Translations under genes and position numbers: made by a program | Assembly: GCA_964437215.1 (NCBI GenBank) | Contig: CAYTFZ010000001.1 | Location: 26,984-90,983 of the forward strand | Length of the DNA stretch: 64,000 nucleotides | Source: JAAYAN01 sp964437215 | GTDB taxonomy: Bacteria > Bacteroidota > Ignavibacteria > Ignavibacteriales > Melioribacteraceae | Direction of reading: 5' to 3' | Notes under the pieces: generated by a model | The model's database searches: none | Seen by the model: the letters and a program-made list of their open reading frames with translations, nothing else | What the model was told of the DNA's origin: nothing | Shown here: piece by piece, positions 37,253-47,064 of the stretch | Position numbering within the stretch: position 1 is the first letter of the stretch | How the letters are laid out: every line of letters begins with the position of its first letter

Positions 37253-37358
37253 CTTTTATCTAGAAAGGTTGAGGGATCAGGCCCTGCGAAACCTTGGCAA
37301 CCACACTTTTGTGAATGGTGCTAATTCCTGCCCAAGTTTTTTTTGGGGGAGATGAAAG
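37253..37358 (+). ncRNA. SAM-I (S-box) riboswitch
   Basis: The P1 stem pairs CTTTTATC (37253-37260) with GATGAAAG (37351-37358). Between them are the conserved S-box blocks GAGGGATCAGGCCCTGCGAA, ACCTTGGCAACC and GGTGCTAATTCC. Binding of S-adenosylmethionine stabilises P1. The P1 3' strand continues into GAAGAG (37358-37363), which can pair with CTCTTC (37381-37386) as an antiterminator. It thus represses metY-metX when SAM is plentiful. Confidence 0.94.
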
Positions 37359-37379
37359 AAGAGAATGTCTAATTCATAG

Positions 37380-37413
37380 CCTCTTCGTAAATCTTCCTCG
37401 TAGAGGTTTTTTT
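37380..37413 (+). terminator. Riboswitch-controlled terminator
   Basis: CCTCT (37380-37384) pairs with AGAGG (37402-37406), followed by seven T. Its 5' arm overlaps the antiterminator partner of the SAM-I P1 extension, so it forms only when SAM is bound. Confidence 0.82.
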
Positions 37414-37420
37414 GTTTTAA

Positions 37421-38767
<1,347 letters not shown>

Positions 38768-38771
38768 AAAT

Positions 38772-39905
38772 ATGACAGATTGTAAAACTAAATTTGTAAA
38801 ATTATTCGATTCAAAAAATCCTTTTATTCTGGAATCTGGTAAATGCTTGAGTGAAGTGAAAGTGGCTTATCAAACTTACGGAAAATTAAATCCGGAAAAA
38901 AATAATGCAATAATGATTTGCCATGCATTGACGGGACTTGCTCATGCCTCAGGAATTCAAAAATGTATCGAAAATGATAATTCCGGCAACCCAGATTTAT
39001 TAAAGGAATATTCTACTCAGTATTTGAATAAACCCGGCTGGTGGGACCCTTTAGTAGGCAAAGGGAAAGTATTTGATACCGAGAAATATTTTGTTATTTG
39101 TCCTAATATTTTAGGAAGTTGTTACGGCACAACAGGGCCGACAAGCATAAATCCCGAGACCGGTAAAAGTTATGCCGGAGATTTCCCTGTAATTACAGTA
39201 CGAGATATGGTAAAACTACAAAAAAGTCTTGCAGATTTTCTGGAAGTAAAAAAGCTTAAGTCAGTTGCAGGAGGTTCGTTAGGGGGAATGCAAGTTCTGG
39301 AATGGGCAGTTATGTATCCTGATTTTGTTGAAACGATTATTCCTATAGCTACTTCGGCAGGTCATTCTCCTTGGGCAATAGGATTAAATGAAGCTGCCAG
39401 GAATGCAATAAAAAATGATTCTGACTGGAATAATGGTTTTTATTCTGAACAACCTCGCAAAGGTCTGGAGCTTGCCAGAAAAATTGCAATGATAAGCTAC
39501 AGAAGTTTTGAATCTTTCAAACAAAAATTCGGAAGAAACCGAGTAACTGAAAACGATAATTTTTCTTCAGAAAATATTTTTCAAGTTGAAAATTACCTTA
39601 ATTATCAGGGGAAAAAATTATTAAAACGTTTTGATGCAAATACTTACATTACCCTTTCAACAGCAATGGATCTTCACGATTTATCCGTAAATCGAAAAAG
39701 TATCAGCGAGACACTTGCTTCAATTACTGCAAGAACTTTAGTTATAGGCATAAGCACCGATATTCTCTACCCTGCTTCTGAACAAAAAGAAATAGCTTCA
39801 CATATTTCCGGAGCTCAGTATGCAGAGTTGGATTCTATTTACGGTCACGATGCTTTTTTAATTGAATTTGAACAGTTAAGCAGGATAATTGCTAAATTTT
39901 TATAA
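38772..39905 (+). CDS. metX: Homoserine O-acetyltransferase
   Basis: 377 residues, alpha/beta hydrolase fold. [13 protein letters not shown] is the oxyanion region, [16 protein letters not shown] carries the nucleophile serine, a TDILYP stretch near 330 holds the acid, and [12 protein letters not shown] gives the catalytic histidine near the C-terminus. It acetylates homoserine with acetyl-CoA to feed MetY. Some members are succinyltransferases; specificity cannot be fixed by eye. Second gene of the riboswitch operon. Confidence 0.93.
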   Translation: MTDCKTKFVKLFDSKNPFILESGKCLSEVKVAYQTYGKLNPEKNNAIMICHALTGLAHASGIQKCIENDNSGNPDLLKEYSTQYLNKPGWWDPLVGKGKVFDTEKYFVICPNILGSCYGTTGPTSINPETGKSYAGDFPVITVRDMVKLQKSLADFLEVKKLKSVAGGSLGGMQVLEWAVMYPDFVETIIPIATSAGHSPWAIGLNEAARNAIKNDSDWNNGFYSEQPRKGLELARKIAMISYRSFESFKQKFGRNRVTENDNFSSENIFQVENYLNYQGKKLLKRFDANTYITLSTAMDLHDLSVNRKSISETLASITARTLVIGISTDILYPASEQKEIASHISGAQYAELDSIYGHDAFLIEFEQLSRIIAKFL

Positions 39906-40048
39906 TTTTTTGAACTGTTGTATTTTTATTTACGTTTTCTAACTCAAAGATAAAGCAAATATCTTTAATTAAATACTGTTTGTAATATTTTTCTTATTTG
40001 AATATTTTAAGAATGAAAATATTATTTTCAAAAATTAAAGGAGGATTT

Positions 40049-40543
40049 ATGATTTCCGCTAAAATGGAAAAAGTTTTGAATGAACAAATTAACGAAGAAT
40101 TATTTTCTTCATATTTATATTTATCGATGGCAAGCTACTTCGAAAACACAAAGTATACAGGTTTTGCAAAATGGATGCGTGTTCAATCACAAGAAGAATA
40201 CGAGCATGCAATGAAATTTTTCGAATTTGTAATTGAAATAGGTGGAAAAGTTACACTTGCTGCTATCGAAAAACCTAAAGCAAAATGGACTTCCCCTAAA
40301 AATACATTTGAAGAAGTTTTAAAGCATGAGCTCCATATTACTGATAGAATCAATAAACTTGCAGATTTAGCCATCGAAGAAAAAAATCATGCTGTTGGTT
40401 CTTTCTTAAAATGGTTTATAGATGAACAAGTTGAAGAAGTTAGTCATGCACAAGGCATTATAGATAAATTCGATCTTATAGGTGACAGTAAAGGCAGTTT
40501 ATTTATGCTTGACCGTGAACTTGGAAAACGTTCGAGAGATTAA
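40049..40543 (+). CDS. Ferritin
   Basis: 164 residues from the ATG at 40049, which follows AAAGGAGG by four bases. A longer frame begins at 39998 but adds 17 residues foreign to the family. NEQINEELFSSYLYLSMASY, VQSQEEYEHAMKFFEF and AIEEKNHAVGSFLKWFIDEQVEEV hold the ferroxidase ligands (Glu18-type, Glu/His on helices B and D). It is a non-haem FtnA-like ferritin that stores iron in a 24-mer. It is 143 bases past metX and probably has its own promoter. Confidence 0.93.
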   Translation: MISAKMEKVLNEQINEELFSSYLYLSMASYFENTKYTGFAKWMRVQSQEEYEHAMKFFEFVIEIGGKVTLAAIEKPKAKWTSPKNTFEEVLKHELHITDRINKLADLAIEEKNHAVGSFLKWFIDEQVEEVSHAQGIIDKFDLIGDSKGSLFMLDRELGKRSRD

Positions 40544-40651
40544 TTATAATTTTTCTGATATTTTAAGTGCTAAATTAAATTTTTTATTTCTTTATTTGAT
40601 AAATATTATTAATTTAGTTTTCTTAAAATTTTCAGTTATGCAGGAGATAAA

Positions 40652-40891
40652 ATGGCTAGAAGATGTCAGATAACCGGTGTAGGACCTAGGAGTGGGAATA
40701 CAGTTTCGCATGCTCATAATAAAGCAAGAAGAAGATTTTTACCTAATCTTCAGAAAAAAAAATTGTGGGTTCAGGAATTAAACAAATTTGTTACTGTTAA
40801 ATTATCAACCCGCGCTTTAAGAACAATTTCCAAAAATGGAACAAGCCAGCTGGCTAAACTCGTTAGAGAAAATAAAATTAAAGTTAATTAA
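40652..40891 (+). CDS. rpmB: 50S ribosomal protein L28
   Basis: 79 residues: MARRCQITGVGPRSGNTVSH, RRRFLPNLQKKKLWV, and VTVKLSTRALRTI match L28 from end to end. It has a single cysteine, so it is the zinc-free form. AGGAG lies 7 bases before the ATG. It stands alone, without the rpmG partner common in other phyla. Confidence 0.96.
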   Translation: MARRCQITGVGPRSGNTVSHAHNKARRRFLPNLQKKKLWVQELNKFVTVKLSTRALRTISKNGTSQLAKLVRENKIKVN

Positions 40892-40896
40892 AAAAA

Positions 40897-40926
40897 AAGC
40901 CCAAACAATGTTTGGGCTTTTTTTTT
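40897..40926. terminator. Bidirectional terminator between rpmB and the DUF6600 gene
   Basis: AAAGCCCAAAC/GTTTGGGCTTT with a tri-nucleotide loop, flanked by A-run and T-run, lies between two convergent genes and can serve both strands. Confidence 0.9.
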
Positions 40927-40931
40927 CATCT

Positions 40932-42143
40932 TTATCTTCTGCTTCTTCGTTCACCGCTCTGTCTGTTTTCACTTTGGTTTCTGTTTCCTCTTGTATTAGC
41001 ATTCGGTTCTGCTTTTCTTGTTTCCCTTTGCGGACTTACATCTCTTTGAGGGGTATTCTGCCGTTGAGGATTAATCTCTCTTTGAGGAGAAGAATCTCTT
41101 CGAGGGCTGACTTCTCGTTTTTGTTCTGCACTTTTCTGCTGCTCAAATTCATTTTTCGGAGATCTTCTTGTTTCGTCCAAGTTTTTATTTCGTCTGTCAA
41201 CTTCAACATTGTTTCTTTCTGATATAGATTTATCTTCACTTCGTCTTTCTATATTTCTTTGAGGAAGCGTATTAACGTTATTGTCAGTATATTCTCTTCG
41301 TACGGACTCATTACTTGTTCTGTGCGATTCAGGAATAGCTTGAGTTCTCAAATTACTTTTCTGCTCTGTTCTCTGAAGTCTTATTTCTGTTTTGTCAGTA
41401 TTCCGTTTAATTTCATTGCGTTCGGGTCTGTATATTTTATTATCATTTCTTCTTTCATAAACATTTCTATCCGAGCTTCTTGCAATCTCATTGCTGCGTA
41501 ATTTATAACCGCCTCGTTTTTCAATAATTTCTTTATCAACCCCCCGGTTAATAATTCTTCCGTTATCATAACCGTAATTAGTCCGATACTTTGTATGAGC
41601 ATGAACTCTGTATTTATTTCTGTCATTTATAAAGAATTTATGAACTCCTGGATTGCAGAAATGACCATAGCTTACATAATTCCAATTTTTATAATGTGAA
41701 CGCCATCCTATTGAAAAATGAATTCCAATACCAACCCGGAATTCGGCATATGGAGGTAAAGGCGCCCAGCCTATATAATCGTCATCGTATCTCCATTCAA
41801 CCCAAGCAGGCGCCCATTCGTTACCGGGAATCCATAACCATCCATTATAATCATCATAATACCATCTTCCATAATGATATGCTGCCCATCCAAAGGGTTC
41901 GTAACTATCCCAATACCAGCCGTCATCTGTCCATATCCATCTTCCATCGGAATAAGGACGCCAGTTAAAAGCTACGCTTGCAGGCCGCCAGGCAACAACA
42001 TCACGGTCTATTTCAATCCAGTCGCCGTAAGGCGTTAATGATGAATAAAAAAATCCTATATTTACTCCGCCCTTAAGTGTTTTAGCTTCTGTTATCTTAG
42101 TAAAAGCTAAAGCTATTATCATAATTAAAAACAAACGTTTCAT
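40932..42143 (-). CDS. Secreted DUF6600-type protein with long charged low-complexity tail
   Basis: 403 residues. Residues 1-20 are a signal peptide (LFLIMIIALAFTKITEA). Residues about 30-165 are a tryptophan/tyrosine-rich domain with repeated short units (YGDWIEIDRDVVAWRP, GRWIWTDDGWYWDSYEPFGW, YHYGRWYYDDYNGWLWIPG, YIGWAPLPPYAEF), as in DUF6600/YXWGXW-like families. Residues about 190-403 are almost only Arg, Glu, Asn, Gln, Ser and Lys, ending in repeats of the type SPQRE/NPQRQ/TPQRD and a basic RRSRR end. AAAGGAGG gives a strong ribosome-binding site. The function is unknown; a periplasmic or surface structural role is a guess. Confidence 0.75.
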   Translation of the reverse strand: MKRLFLIMIIALAFTKITEAKTLKGGVNIGFFYSSLTPYGDWIEIDRDVVAWRPASVAFNWRPYSDGRWIWTDDGWYWDSYEPFGWAAYHYGRWYYDDYNGWLWIPGNEWAPAWVEWRYDDDYIGWAPLPPYAEFRVGIGIHFSIGWRSHYKNWNYVSYGHFCNPGVHKFFINDRNKYRVHAHTKYRTNYGYDNGRIINRGVDKEIIEKRGGYKLRSNEIARSSDRNVYERRNDNKIYRPERNEIKRNTDKTEIRLQRTEQKSNLRTQAIPESHRTSNESVRREYTDNNVNTLPQRNIERRSEDKSISERNNVEVDRRNKNLDETRRSPKNEFEQQKSAEQKREVSPRRDSSPQREINPQRQNTPQRDVSPQRETRKAEPNANTRGNRNQSENRQSGERRSRR

Positions 42144-42288
42144 TTTATTCCTCCTTTATTTGTTTTTATCCAATAAACAATTGCAATGCCATTTAAATAA
42201 TTGATTTTTTAATGAAAATTATAGGCTTTAAAATAACAGTGTATATTATTTAATACACTAGTGATAATATTTAATTCATTTATTTTAA

Positions 42289-42319
42289 TTGAGACTGACA
42301 TTAATCTTCACTAATTTTC
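42289..42319 (+). promoter_or_regulatory. Possible promoter of the M49 peptidase gene
   Basis: TTGAGA (42289-42294), 17 bases, then TAATTTTC, one base off TAnnTTTG, 22 bases before the ATG. A 6-bp-arm palindrome (GTGTAT...ATACAC, 42239-42258) lies 30 bases upstream. Confidence 0.4.
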
Positions 42320-42340
42320 AGATAATAATCTGAGGACATT

Positions 42341-44014
42341 ATGAAATTATTTTGCACATTTTTTCTTGTAATAATTATTTTTATAACAAGCTGCAGTAAA
42401 GAAAATGAGGAAATCTTAAAAGAGGAAAATATGCTTCGCGAAAAAATAGAGAAATTTGTTCCTACTGTTATAAAATACGATGAATCAATATTAACAGAAA
42501 GACAGAGAATTATTGTGCAAAAACTTTATGAAGCTTCTAAAATAATTGACAGAATATTTCTCGATCAGGTTTATGCGAAAAATTACATTATAGAATCCGA
42601 ATTAAAGACAAGCAAAGAAAAAAGAGGTATTCTGGCTTACCAATTATTCAAAATGAACTTCGGCCCTTTTGACAGAATTGATCACAACCGCTCATTTTGG
42701 GGAAAACACAAAAAACCTGCCGGGGCAAATTTTTATCCTGAAGATATAACTAAAGAAGAGTTTGAAAAATGGATAAAGGAAAATCCTGATGATGAAAAGG
42801 CTTTTACATCGGAATTTACTGTAATACGAAGAAAAGATAACAACCTTGCAGCAATTCCCTATTCCGAATATTATAAAGAAGAACTTGAGAAAGCAGCGCA
42901 ATTGTTGGAAGAAGCTGCTGATTATTCCCAAAATGCTTCATTAAAAAAATATTTAACACTGCGGGCAAAAGCATTCCGCACAAACGATTACTATGAAAGC
43001 GATATGGCTTGGATGGATCTTAAAGATCACGTAATAGAAGTTGTAATAGGACCCTATGAAGTTTACGAAGATGAACTGTTTAACTATAAAGCATCTTTCG
43101 AAAGCTTCCTTACTATTGTTGATCCTGCAGAGAGTAAAAAGCTGGAAAGATTTGCATCCTATCTTGACAAAATGGAAAATAATCTTCCTATTCCTGACGA
43201 GCATAAAAACTTTAACCGAGGCGCAGAATCGCCGATTGTAGTTGTTCAGCAGGTATTCAGCGCCGGAGATACAAAAGCAGGTGTACAAACTCTTGCATTT
43301 AATCTTCCCAATGATGAAAGAGTAAGAAAAGCTAAAGGCAGTAAAAAAGTTTTACTAAAAAATATGCACGAAGCAAAATTCGATAAACTGCTTAAGCCAA
43401 TTGCCGAAAAAGTTCTAAATGAAAAACAGTTAAAATATGTTACATTCGATGCGTTTTTTAATCATACACTTATGCACGAAATTAGTCATGGTTTAGGTCC
43501 CGGTTTTATTAAAATAAACGGAAGCGAAACTGAAGTAAAAAAAGAATTAAAAGAAACTTATTCTAAAATTGAGGAATGCAAAGCCGATCTTCTTGGAATG
43601 TTCAATAATATTTTTATGATTTCGCAGGGCGAATACCCTGAGAAAACAGCAAAAGAAATCTGGGTAACTTTTCTTGCCGGAATTTTCCGATCGGTGCGTT
43701 TTGGAATAAACGAAGCTCACGGCGGCGGGAATGCTATAATTTATAACTATTTCCTTGAAAACGGGGCATATACTTTTAACGAAAAAACAGGAAAAGTTTC
43801 AGTTAATTTCGAAAAATCACACGAAGTTTTGAAAAACCTTTCACAAAAAATCTTGATGATTCAGGCAGAAGGAAATTATAATGCAGCTAAAGAGCTTATT
43901 GCCAAATATGGAACAGAATCGTCTTCCTTAAGTATTTTAAGGAAAAAATTAGAAACTTTACCAATTGATATAAGACCGGTTTTTCAGATTGAAGGAAAAA
44001 GAAATTATTATTGA
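42341..44014 (+). CDS. M49-family (dipeptidyl peptidase III-like) lipoprotein with HEISH motif
   Basis: 557 residues. IIIFITSC at residues 11-18 is a lipoprotein signal. The zinc site is HTLMHEISHGLGPG near 375-388, with the second motif KIEECKADLLG near 408-418, matching the HExx(G)H plus EECRAE pair of M49. Here the first motif is a five-residue HExxH instead of the six-residue HExxGH of classical DPP III. From memory, such pentapeptide M49 enzymes are known from Caldithrix and from plant proteins with a Nudix domain. It should release dipeptides from short peptides at the membrane surface. It stands alone, converging on the next operon. Confidence 0.85.
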   Translation: MKLFCTFFLVIIIFITSCSKENEEILKEENMLREKIEKFVPTVIKYDESILTERQRIIVQKLYEASKIIDRIFLDQVYAKNYIIESELKTSKEKRGILAYQLFKMNFGPFDRIDHNRSFWGKHKKPAGANFYPEDITKEEFEKWIKENPDDEKAFTSEFTVIRRKDNNLAAIPYSEYYKEELEKAAQLLEEAADYSQNASLKKYLTLRAKAFRTNDYYESDMAWMDLKDHVIEVVIGPYEVYEDELFNYKASFESFLTIVDPAESKKLERFASYLDKMENNLPIPDEHKNFNRGAESPIVVVQQVFSAGDTKAGVQTLAFNLPNDERVRKAKGSKKVLLKNMHEAKFDKLLKPIAEKVLNEKQLKYVTFDAFFNHTLMHEISHGLGPGFIKINGSETEVKKELKETYSKIEECKADLLGMFNNIFMISQGEYPEKTAKEIWVTFLAGIFRSVRFGINEAHGGGNAIIYNYFLENGAYTFNEKTGKVSVNFEKSHEVLKNLSQKILMIQAEGNYNAAKELIAKYGTESSSLSILRKKLETLPIDIRPVFQIEGKRNYY

Positions 44015-44032
44015 AAAAGGATTAGCATAAAA

Positions 44033-44833
44033 TTAAAATTTTAATTTCCGCATTCCTATATGGCAGATTGCAAAATCGTATTTAACCGGATCGCAGGGAT
44101 CAAACTTTTTAAGATTTTCTGTAATTTCTTCAGCCATTCCCCAGCTTATATTTTTTGCTGCGGTTAAATTTAATTCTTTACAAATTTTTGCCACGTGAGT
44201 ATCAACAGGAATAACTAATTTGTCTGGCGGAATTTCTTTCCACAACCCGAAATCAATTTCATCTTTTCGTATCATCCACCTGAGAAACAGATTCATTCTT
44301 TTGCAAGCGCTGCCTTTTGCAGGATCGGGAAACATAAAAGTTAAACCTTGCGATGCTTCTTCCCTTCCCCGGGCGGCATCAAGCAGATTACGCGAAAAAA
44401 ATGCCACTGCATCTTTCAGATTTTTTTCCTGCGGGAAATAATACATCAGAAAAAGCTGTTTTAACGAACCGTCTTCTGTATAAATTCTGTGCAATGCTCG
44501 GAATAATCTGGCAATATCTTCGCTTGTATAAAATCGGTGAACTATATTCGCAAAAACTTCGGCATCCTTTGAGTAATTAAATTTTTCAACAAATTCATAA
44601 GGTTTGTTTTCGATAATTTCAAATATTTTTTCGAGGGTTTTAATAATCTGTTGAACATTTCCGTACGAAAATACAGAAGATATGATACCGGCAATTTCAA
44701 TATCTTTTTCTTCCGAAAATTTATGCAAAAATTGTACAGGATCGGGAGCTATACTGGATTTATCGAATAATTTATAATGTTCATTCAACTTTTTCCTGAT
44801 GGTAGAATCTGATAGAGTTTTATGTTTTATCAT
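44033..44833 (-). CDS. TIGR02757/DUF2400 family protein
   Basis: 266 residues, the usual family length. Recognisable parts are IAGIISSVFSYGNVQQIIKTL, ASQGLTFMFPDPAKGSACKR, MNLFLRWMIRKDEIDFGLW and the C-terminal VIPVDTHVAKICKELNL, which resembles the helix-hairpin-helix end of base-excision glycosylases. Its biochemical role is not established. It overlaps the DUF3307 gene by four bases (ATGA), so it is translated with it. Confidence 0.85.
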   Translation of the reverse strand: MIKHKTLSDSTIRKKLNEHYKLFDKSSIAPDPVQFLHKFSEEKDIEIAGIISSVFSYGNVQQIIKTLEKIFEIIENKPYEFVEKFNYSKDAEVFANIVHRFYTSEDIARLFRALHRIYTEDGSLKQLFLMYYFPQEKNLKDAVAFFSRNLLDAARGREEASQGLTFMFPDPAKGSACKRMNLFLRWMIRKDEIDFGLWKEIPPDKLVIPVDTHVAKICKELNLTAAKNISWGMAEEITENLKKFDPCDPVKYDFAICHIGMRKLKF

Positions 44834-45567
44834 AATTTGTCCGCAACTAAAAGAGCCGTTAAAAATGCAAATAATGCTGAAATTAAAGTTCCGATAAGCA
44901 CATATTCTGCAAAATATCTTTTATCTAGAGCTTTAAACCTTGCAAATGATTTTGCCGCTATTATTAAACCTATTGCCGAATACTGACCCAGTAAAATCAA
45001 AATGTAAATAAATATTCTTTCCAAAATTCCTATCAACTTTCCCGCACCTGATAATTTTTGGTCATCCGATTCTTTTTTTGCATCAATTTCGTTTATTCCC
45101 AAATTTAACTTTTTTAGTATTACTTTTATTATAATTGATGATTCCAGCATCAGGAATAATAGTCCGAAAAGAAACAAACACGATTTATCCCAATCTGGAT
45201 AGCTGAATAATTCCGAAATTATTACAAAAGGATATGAGCTTTGCAGCCAATAAATAAACCGGTAATTAAAATCGAGGTTAAACAATGGAGAAGAAAAAAA
45301 TAACAAAGCAATCAATATTCCTATTGATTCTTTGATTCTGAGTGAATCGGAATTTTTAATTTTCTTTGATAGAAAATAAAACAGATAGTTTAAAAGCATT
45401 AGGCAGATAAATAGTAAAATTACTTTCCAGCTATACTCAATCAGTATCAATCCCAAAGCTTGAATTAGAGTTTTTTTTACTGCCTTAGTTTTATTTTCGG
45501 CAAGGCTGTCAAAATAAGTAAACAATCTTGAAATAAAGAAAACATTTAATAAATATATCAGTATCAA
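44830..45567 (-). CDS. DUF3307 membrane protein
   Basis: 245 residues with about six to seven hydrophobic helices. The C-terminal end SAIGLIIAAKSFARFKAL followed by RYFAEYVLIGTLISALF is characteristic of DUF3307 proteins, which are commonly encoded next to SatD. It overlaps satD and the TIGR02757 gene by four bases each. The function is unknown. Confidence 0.8.
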   Translation of the reverse strand: MILIYLLNVFFISRLFTYFDSLAENKTKAVKKTLIQALGLILIEYSWKVILLFICLMLLNYLFYFLSKKIKNSDSLRIKESIGILIALLFFSSPLFNLDFNYRFIYWLQSSYPFVIISELFSYPDWDKSCLFLFGLLFLMLESSIIIKVILKKLNLGINEIDAKKESDDQKLSGAGKLIGILERIFIYILILLGQYSAIGLIIAAKSFARFKALDKRYFAEYVLIGTLISALFAFLTALLVADKL

Positions 45568-46184
45568 TTGAGATTCCCGTTAATTATTAAGCCAATTTCT
45601 TTAAATGTATCGGATATTACAGGTATCGAGCCGTCCTTAATAGTTTTATATACCGCTCTTTTACTTAAATTTAATTCCGCAGCAATTCTGTTTATATCGT
45701 AATTAAGACAGTTCATCACAAATACTTTAAGTCTGTTTTCGTTCCAACTTTTTATTTCTTCCGAAACTAATGTAAGCGTGTGATTAATCAATTTATTTTC
45801 TTTAATTACAGAATTTAGATAAAAAAGCGAGTTGCTTTTTTTTACTATTGTCATTCCATCGCGCGCTGCATAAAAAGCGGGACCATCCATTCCTTCAACG
45901 GAATTATCAGAAAACAGCGCCGTTATTTCCCCTATTCCTATTGAAAAGCGGATTTTCTGCGGGAAAACTGATTCGGCTATTCGCAACATATCAAAAAATA
46001 TTGAATCGGCATTATTGTAAACTGCCTGAAATTCGTCGCCTAGAATTATTTTATAAGGTGCTTGCAAATTCGGGTTTCCCCGGTTAACAAGATTTATTCC
46101 CGATTGTAATTTTTGCTGAATACCGTTTCGGTCGATTATCTTTTTAGAATTTATCAAATCGCCGATTACTGAAATCTTTTTCAT
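45564..46184 (-). CDS. SatD family protein
   Basis: 206 residues. It starts KKISVIGDLINSKKI and continues with an ILGDEFQAVYNN stretch and RFSIGIGEITALF, the SatD-family core that looks like a degenerate nucleotide-cyclase-type fold. Residues about 160-190 (DINRIAAELNLSKRAVYKTI) read as a helix-turn-helix. SatD was named in Streptococcus mutans acid tolerance; its activity is unknown. It is the first gene of a three-gene coupled operon. Its promoter is overlapped by two inverted repeats, so it may regulate itself. Confidence 0.82.
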   Translation of the reverse strand: MKKISVIGDLINSKKIIDRNGIQQKLQSGINLVNRGNPNLQAPYKIILGDEFQAVYNNADSIFFDMLRIAESVFPQKIRFSIGIGEITALFSDNSVEGMDGPAFYAARDGMTIVKKSNSLFYLNSVIKENKLINHTLTLVSEEIKSWNENRLKVFVMNCLNYDINRIAAELNLSKRAVYKTIKDGSIPVISDTFKEIGLIINGNLN

Positions 46185-46196
46185 TTAATTCCGTAC

Positions 46197-46252
46197 TGTA
46201 TATGTGCAAATATATACAATGTATTGTTTTAGTTCAATAATATTATTTGCAC
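46197..46252. promoter_or_regulatory. Overlapping inverted repeats in the satD promoter (candidate operator)
   Basis: TGTATAT (46197-46203) is the inverse of ATATACA (46212-46218). GTGCAAATA (46204-46212) is the exact inverse of TATTTGCAC (46244-46252). The first overlaps the -7 element and the second brackets the whole promoter. Confidence 0.55.
46207..46237 (-). promoter_or_regulatory. Promoter of the satD-DUF3307-TIGR02757 operon
   Basis: On the minus strand TTGAAC (46237-46232), 17 bases, TATATTTG (46214-46207), a perfect TAnnTTTG. The predicted start lies about 15-20 bases before the satD ATG. Confidence 0.68.
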
Positions 46253-46288
46253 TTTTATAGTTCACTAATAAATTTATATATCCATTGA

Positions 46289-47008
46289 TTAAACGTTTCT
46301 GTTTATAATCTTTAAAATCTCTTTAACAGCTTCTTCAACTCCAACAAAAATTGAACGAGCTATAATTGCCTGACCAATACTCACTTCGTCAATATCCTTA
46401 ATCTCAATAAATTCTTTTAGGTTTGAATAATTTAAACCGTGGCCGGCATTAACACCAAGTCCAAGCTTTTTTGCATGTTTTGCAGCCTGACGGATTCTTT
46501 CCAGCTCGTCAAACATATCCTCTTCATTCTTCGAATTTGCATAAACACCGGTATGAATCTCAATAAAATCAGCACCAATTTCCGCCGAGGCATCAATTTG
46601 ATTAATATCCGGTTCAATAAACATTGAAACTATTATTCCTGCGCTGTGAAGTTTTTTTAACGTATTTCGTAAATGATCAATATTATCAATAACATTTATC
46701 CCGCCCTCTGTGGTAAGTTCAAGCCGTTTTTCGGGGACAATTGTTGCAAGTTCGGGTTTTACATCGCAGGCAATTTCAATAATTTCATCAACAGCTGCCA
46801 TTTCCAAATCCAGTTTAGTAGTAACAAGCTCTCTTAAAAGTCTTAAATCCCTTTCATTTATATGCCTGCGGTCCTCCCGCAAGTGAACTACAATACCATC
46901 AACTCCGTATTGTTCAGCCATAAGAGCATAAGTAACCGGATCGGGCTGAACTTCGCCTCTGGCATTCCGAAGTGTTGCAACATGATCTATATTCAAAGAA
47001 AATTTCAT
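46289..47008 (-). CDS. pdxJ: Pyridoxine 5'-phosphate synthase
   Basis: 239 residues. FSLNIDHVATLRNARGEVQP at the N-terminus, GIVVHLREDRRHINERDLR and GADFIEIHTGVYANS are diagnostic, as is GLGVNAGHGLNYSNL. It closes the pyridine ring from 1-deoxyxylulose 5-phosphate and 3-amino-2-oxopropyl phosphate in the DXP-dependent vitamin B6 route. It lies between satD and a CPBP membrane protein, with small gaps to both. Confidence 0.96.
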   Translation of the reverse strand: MKFSLNIDHVATLRNARGEVQPDPVTYALMAEQYGVDGIVVHLREDRRHINERDLRLLRELVTTKLDLEMAAVDEIIEIACDVKPELATIVPEKRLELTTEGGINVIDNIDHLRNTLKKLHSAGIIVSMFIEPDINQIDASAEIGADFIEIHTGVYANSKNEEDMFDELERIRQAAKHAKKLGLGVNAGHGLNYSNLKEFIEIKDIDEVSIGQAIIARSIFVGVEEAVKEILKIINRNV

Positions 47009-47064
47009 AAGTACTCCACAAGTTTTGAATTATAAAGCAGTAAATTAAAAATATTCGTAATAAA

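Noticed and set aside
39998..40048. Upstream start for ferritin
   Set aside because: The AAAGGAGG sequence lies inside this stretch, just ahead of the ATG at 40049.
40836..41626. Several open frames antisense to or out of frame with the DUF6600 gene
   Set aside because: They are shadows of its repetitive Arg/Glu/Gln-rich tail.
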